Positions 63,285-64,000 of a stretch of DNA of 64,000 nucleotides are shown piece by piece. Source of the stretch: G038396625 sp038396625 (GTDB taxonomy: Bacteria; Bacillota; Clostridia; Peptostreptococcales; Thermotaleaceae); contig CP121688.1 in the NCBI GenBank assembly GCA_038396625.1, positions 3,906,001 to 3,970,000 of the forward strand, given 5' to 3'. Position 1 is the first letter of the stretch. Each line of letters begins with the position of its first letter. The notes under the pieces were generated by a model. It saw only the letters and a list, made by a program, of their open reading frames with translations. It was not told the DNA's origin and made no database searches. Position numbers and translations under genes: made by a program.

Positions 63285-64000
63285 CTAATTTTTTGGAGAT
63301 TCTTCTATCAAATGAAACTCTTTTATCATTTCATCAAACCTTACACCATGGCCTTCTTCTGCCTCCAGAAAATACTGTTGCGTAATAATAAAACTGCCTT
63401 CATTTCCATTGGATACTACATAAACTTTTATAATCGGGCTATCCCATTTCTGACCATCTAAACCACTAATCTTCCAAGCAGTAATGGGATCATTTACTTT
63501 CTGTAATTCTTGAACCGTTGCATATTCTTTTTTAATACTTTCTTCTAAATCTTTTATCAAATCCTCAGGTTTTTGATCAACAACTTGTTTAATTTTCATA
63601 GATACTTCAGGCAAATTTTTATTTGGATTTTTCATGACAATTTTATCGCTTTCTTGACCTTCAACAAATCGGTATCTTTCCTCATCTACATAAATAACAT
63701 AATCGGCTTCACGAGGGTACTGTAGGTTAATATTGGTTTTCTCTTTGTCCCCCTCTATATCTTGGGTTATTTGCTTTTGTGGCATAAATAATTCCTTGAT
63801 TTGATCAATAATCCCATGCCCTATCTCAGTCTGTGTCCCTATAATTAACACCACCACCGCTGCAGCCGCTGCAATAAATCTAGTGTAGCGGCTTTTCACT
63901 TGTAAATCCCCCTTCTTTTTCTTCTCAAACAGTTCTCCTTCTATGTTATTCCAAATTTCCTGCTTGTCTTCTGTTGTAATCTTTATGCCATCCTCCAAAG
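63285..64000 (-). CDS. Single-pass membrane protein, anti-sigma-factor/DUF4367-like (5' end at window edge)
   Basis: About 237 visible residues. A cytoplasmic N-terminus (TEDKQEIWNNIEGELFEKKKK) precedes one helix (RFIAAAAAVVVLIIGTQT, about 42-60). The extracellular part has YPREADYVIYVDEERYRFVEGQ and a C-terminal segment KISGLDGQKWDSPIIKVYVVSNGNEGSFIITQQYF. The layout resembles anti-sigma regulators and DUF4367-type proteins. The frame is open at the right edge and the nearest start (TTG 63998) has no upstream site, so the true start is probably outside. Confidence 0.55.
   Translation of the reverse strand, partial: LEDGIKITTEDKQEIWNNIEGELFEKKKKGDLQVKSRYTRFIAAAAAVVVLIIGTQTEIGHGIIDQIKELFMPQKQITQDIEGDKEKTNINLQYPREADYVIYVDEERYRFVEGQESDKIVMKNPNKNLPEVSMKIKQVVDQKPEDLIKDLEESIKKEYATVQELQKVNDPITAWKISGLDGQKWDSPIIKVYVVSNGNEGSFIITQQYFLEAEEGHGVRFDEMIKEFHLIEESPKN

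Noticed and set aside
1..64000. tRNA, rRNA, CRISPR array or prophage
   Set aside because: No TTCGA-type tRNA arms, rRNA stretches, regularly spaced repeats or phage structural genes were recognised.

Overview
The window is chromosomal DNA of a low-GC, anaerobic, Gram-positive bacterium of the class Clostridia. This rests on the AT-rich composition, strong GGAGG ribosome-binding sites, a CIRCE element, a BceRS-BceAB module, a tungsten/molybdenum-type aldehyde:ferredoxin oxidoreductase and a corrinoid methyltransferase cluster. The genus cannot be fixed by eye. Most genes lie on the minus strand. No tRNA, rRNA, CRISPR array or intact prophage was seen.

Layout. 1-4221: an antimicrobial-peptide sensing and export module (permease cut by the window edge, ATPase, sensor kinase, response regulator). 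4556-8570: a decayed accessory region with a ureohydrolase remnant, a REP-associated transposase, a broken group II intron, and a dead restriction-modification-like operon (C5 methyltransferase, small ORF, DUF262 protein). 8920-12851: a YheO/DauR-type regulator divergent from ridA, an NhaC-type antiporter and a PatB/MalY-type C-S lyase. 12917-13557: IS3 and transporter remnants plus a REP-like hairpin. 13587-17945: topB and an ABC-F ATPase. 18116-27729: an aldehyde:ferredoxin oxidoreductase behind a candidate cofactor riboswitch, then a corrinoid methyl-transfer cluster (reductive activator, MtmB-like methyltransferase without pyrrolysine, corrinoid protein, YjiH-type membrane protein, AraC regulator). 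28043-29927: nagA-nagB.

30295-38099 is one long operon: ThDP 2-oxoacid decarboxylase, aminotransferase, OpuC-type quaternary-amine ABC importer, aldehyde dehydrogenase and a GntR-RCK_C regulator. Together they look like an import and chain-shortening pathway (amino acid to oxo acid to aldehyde to acid). 38417-42747: dipeptide epimerase, DUF3870, DUF819 and PepV dipeptidase. 43116-48147: an opine-type dehydrogenase with two Na+-coupled transporters and a divergent GntR regulator with clear operators, flanked by a full-length aminotransferase on one side and a fragment of its relative on the other. 49768-64000: a GGDEF-EAL protein, a glycolipid glycosyltransferase, an IscU/NifU-type scaffold, purC, exoA, an ABC exporter, htpG under a perfect CIRCE element, an amino-acid racemase with a dicarboxylate symporter, and a partial membrane-anchored protein.

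The most notable item is the methyltransferase at 22782-24164. It aligns along its length with archaeal monomethylamine methyltransferase MtmB, but has leucine (TTG) where MtmB has pyrrolysine (TAG). It sits with its own corrinoid protein, activator, candidate transporter and regulator, which suggests a methyl-transfer system for an unknown substrate. Second is the quaternary-amine/aminotransferase/decarboxylase/dehydrogenase operon, which could turn a trimethylammonium amino acid such as trimethyllysine, or arginine, into a shortened acid.
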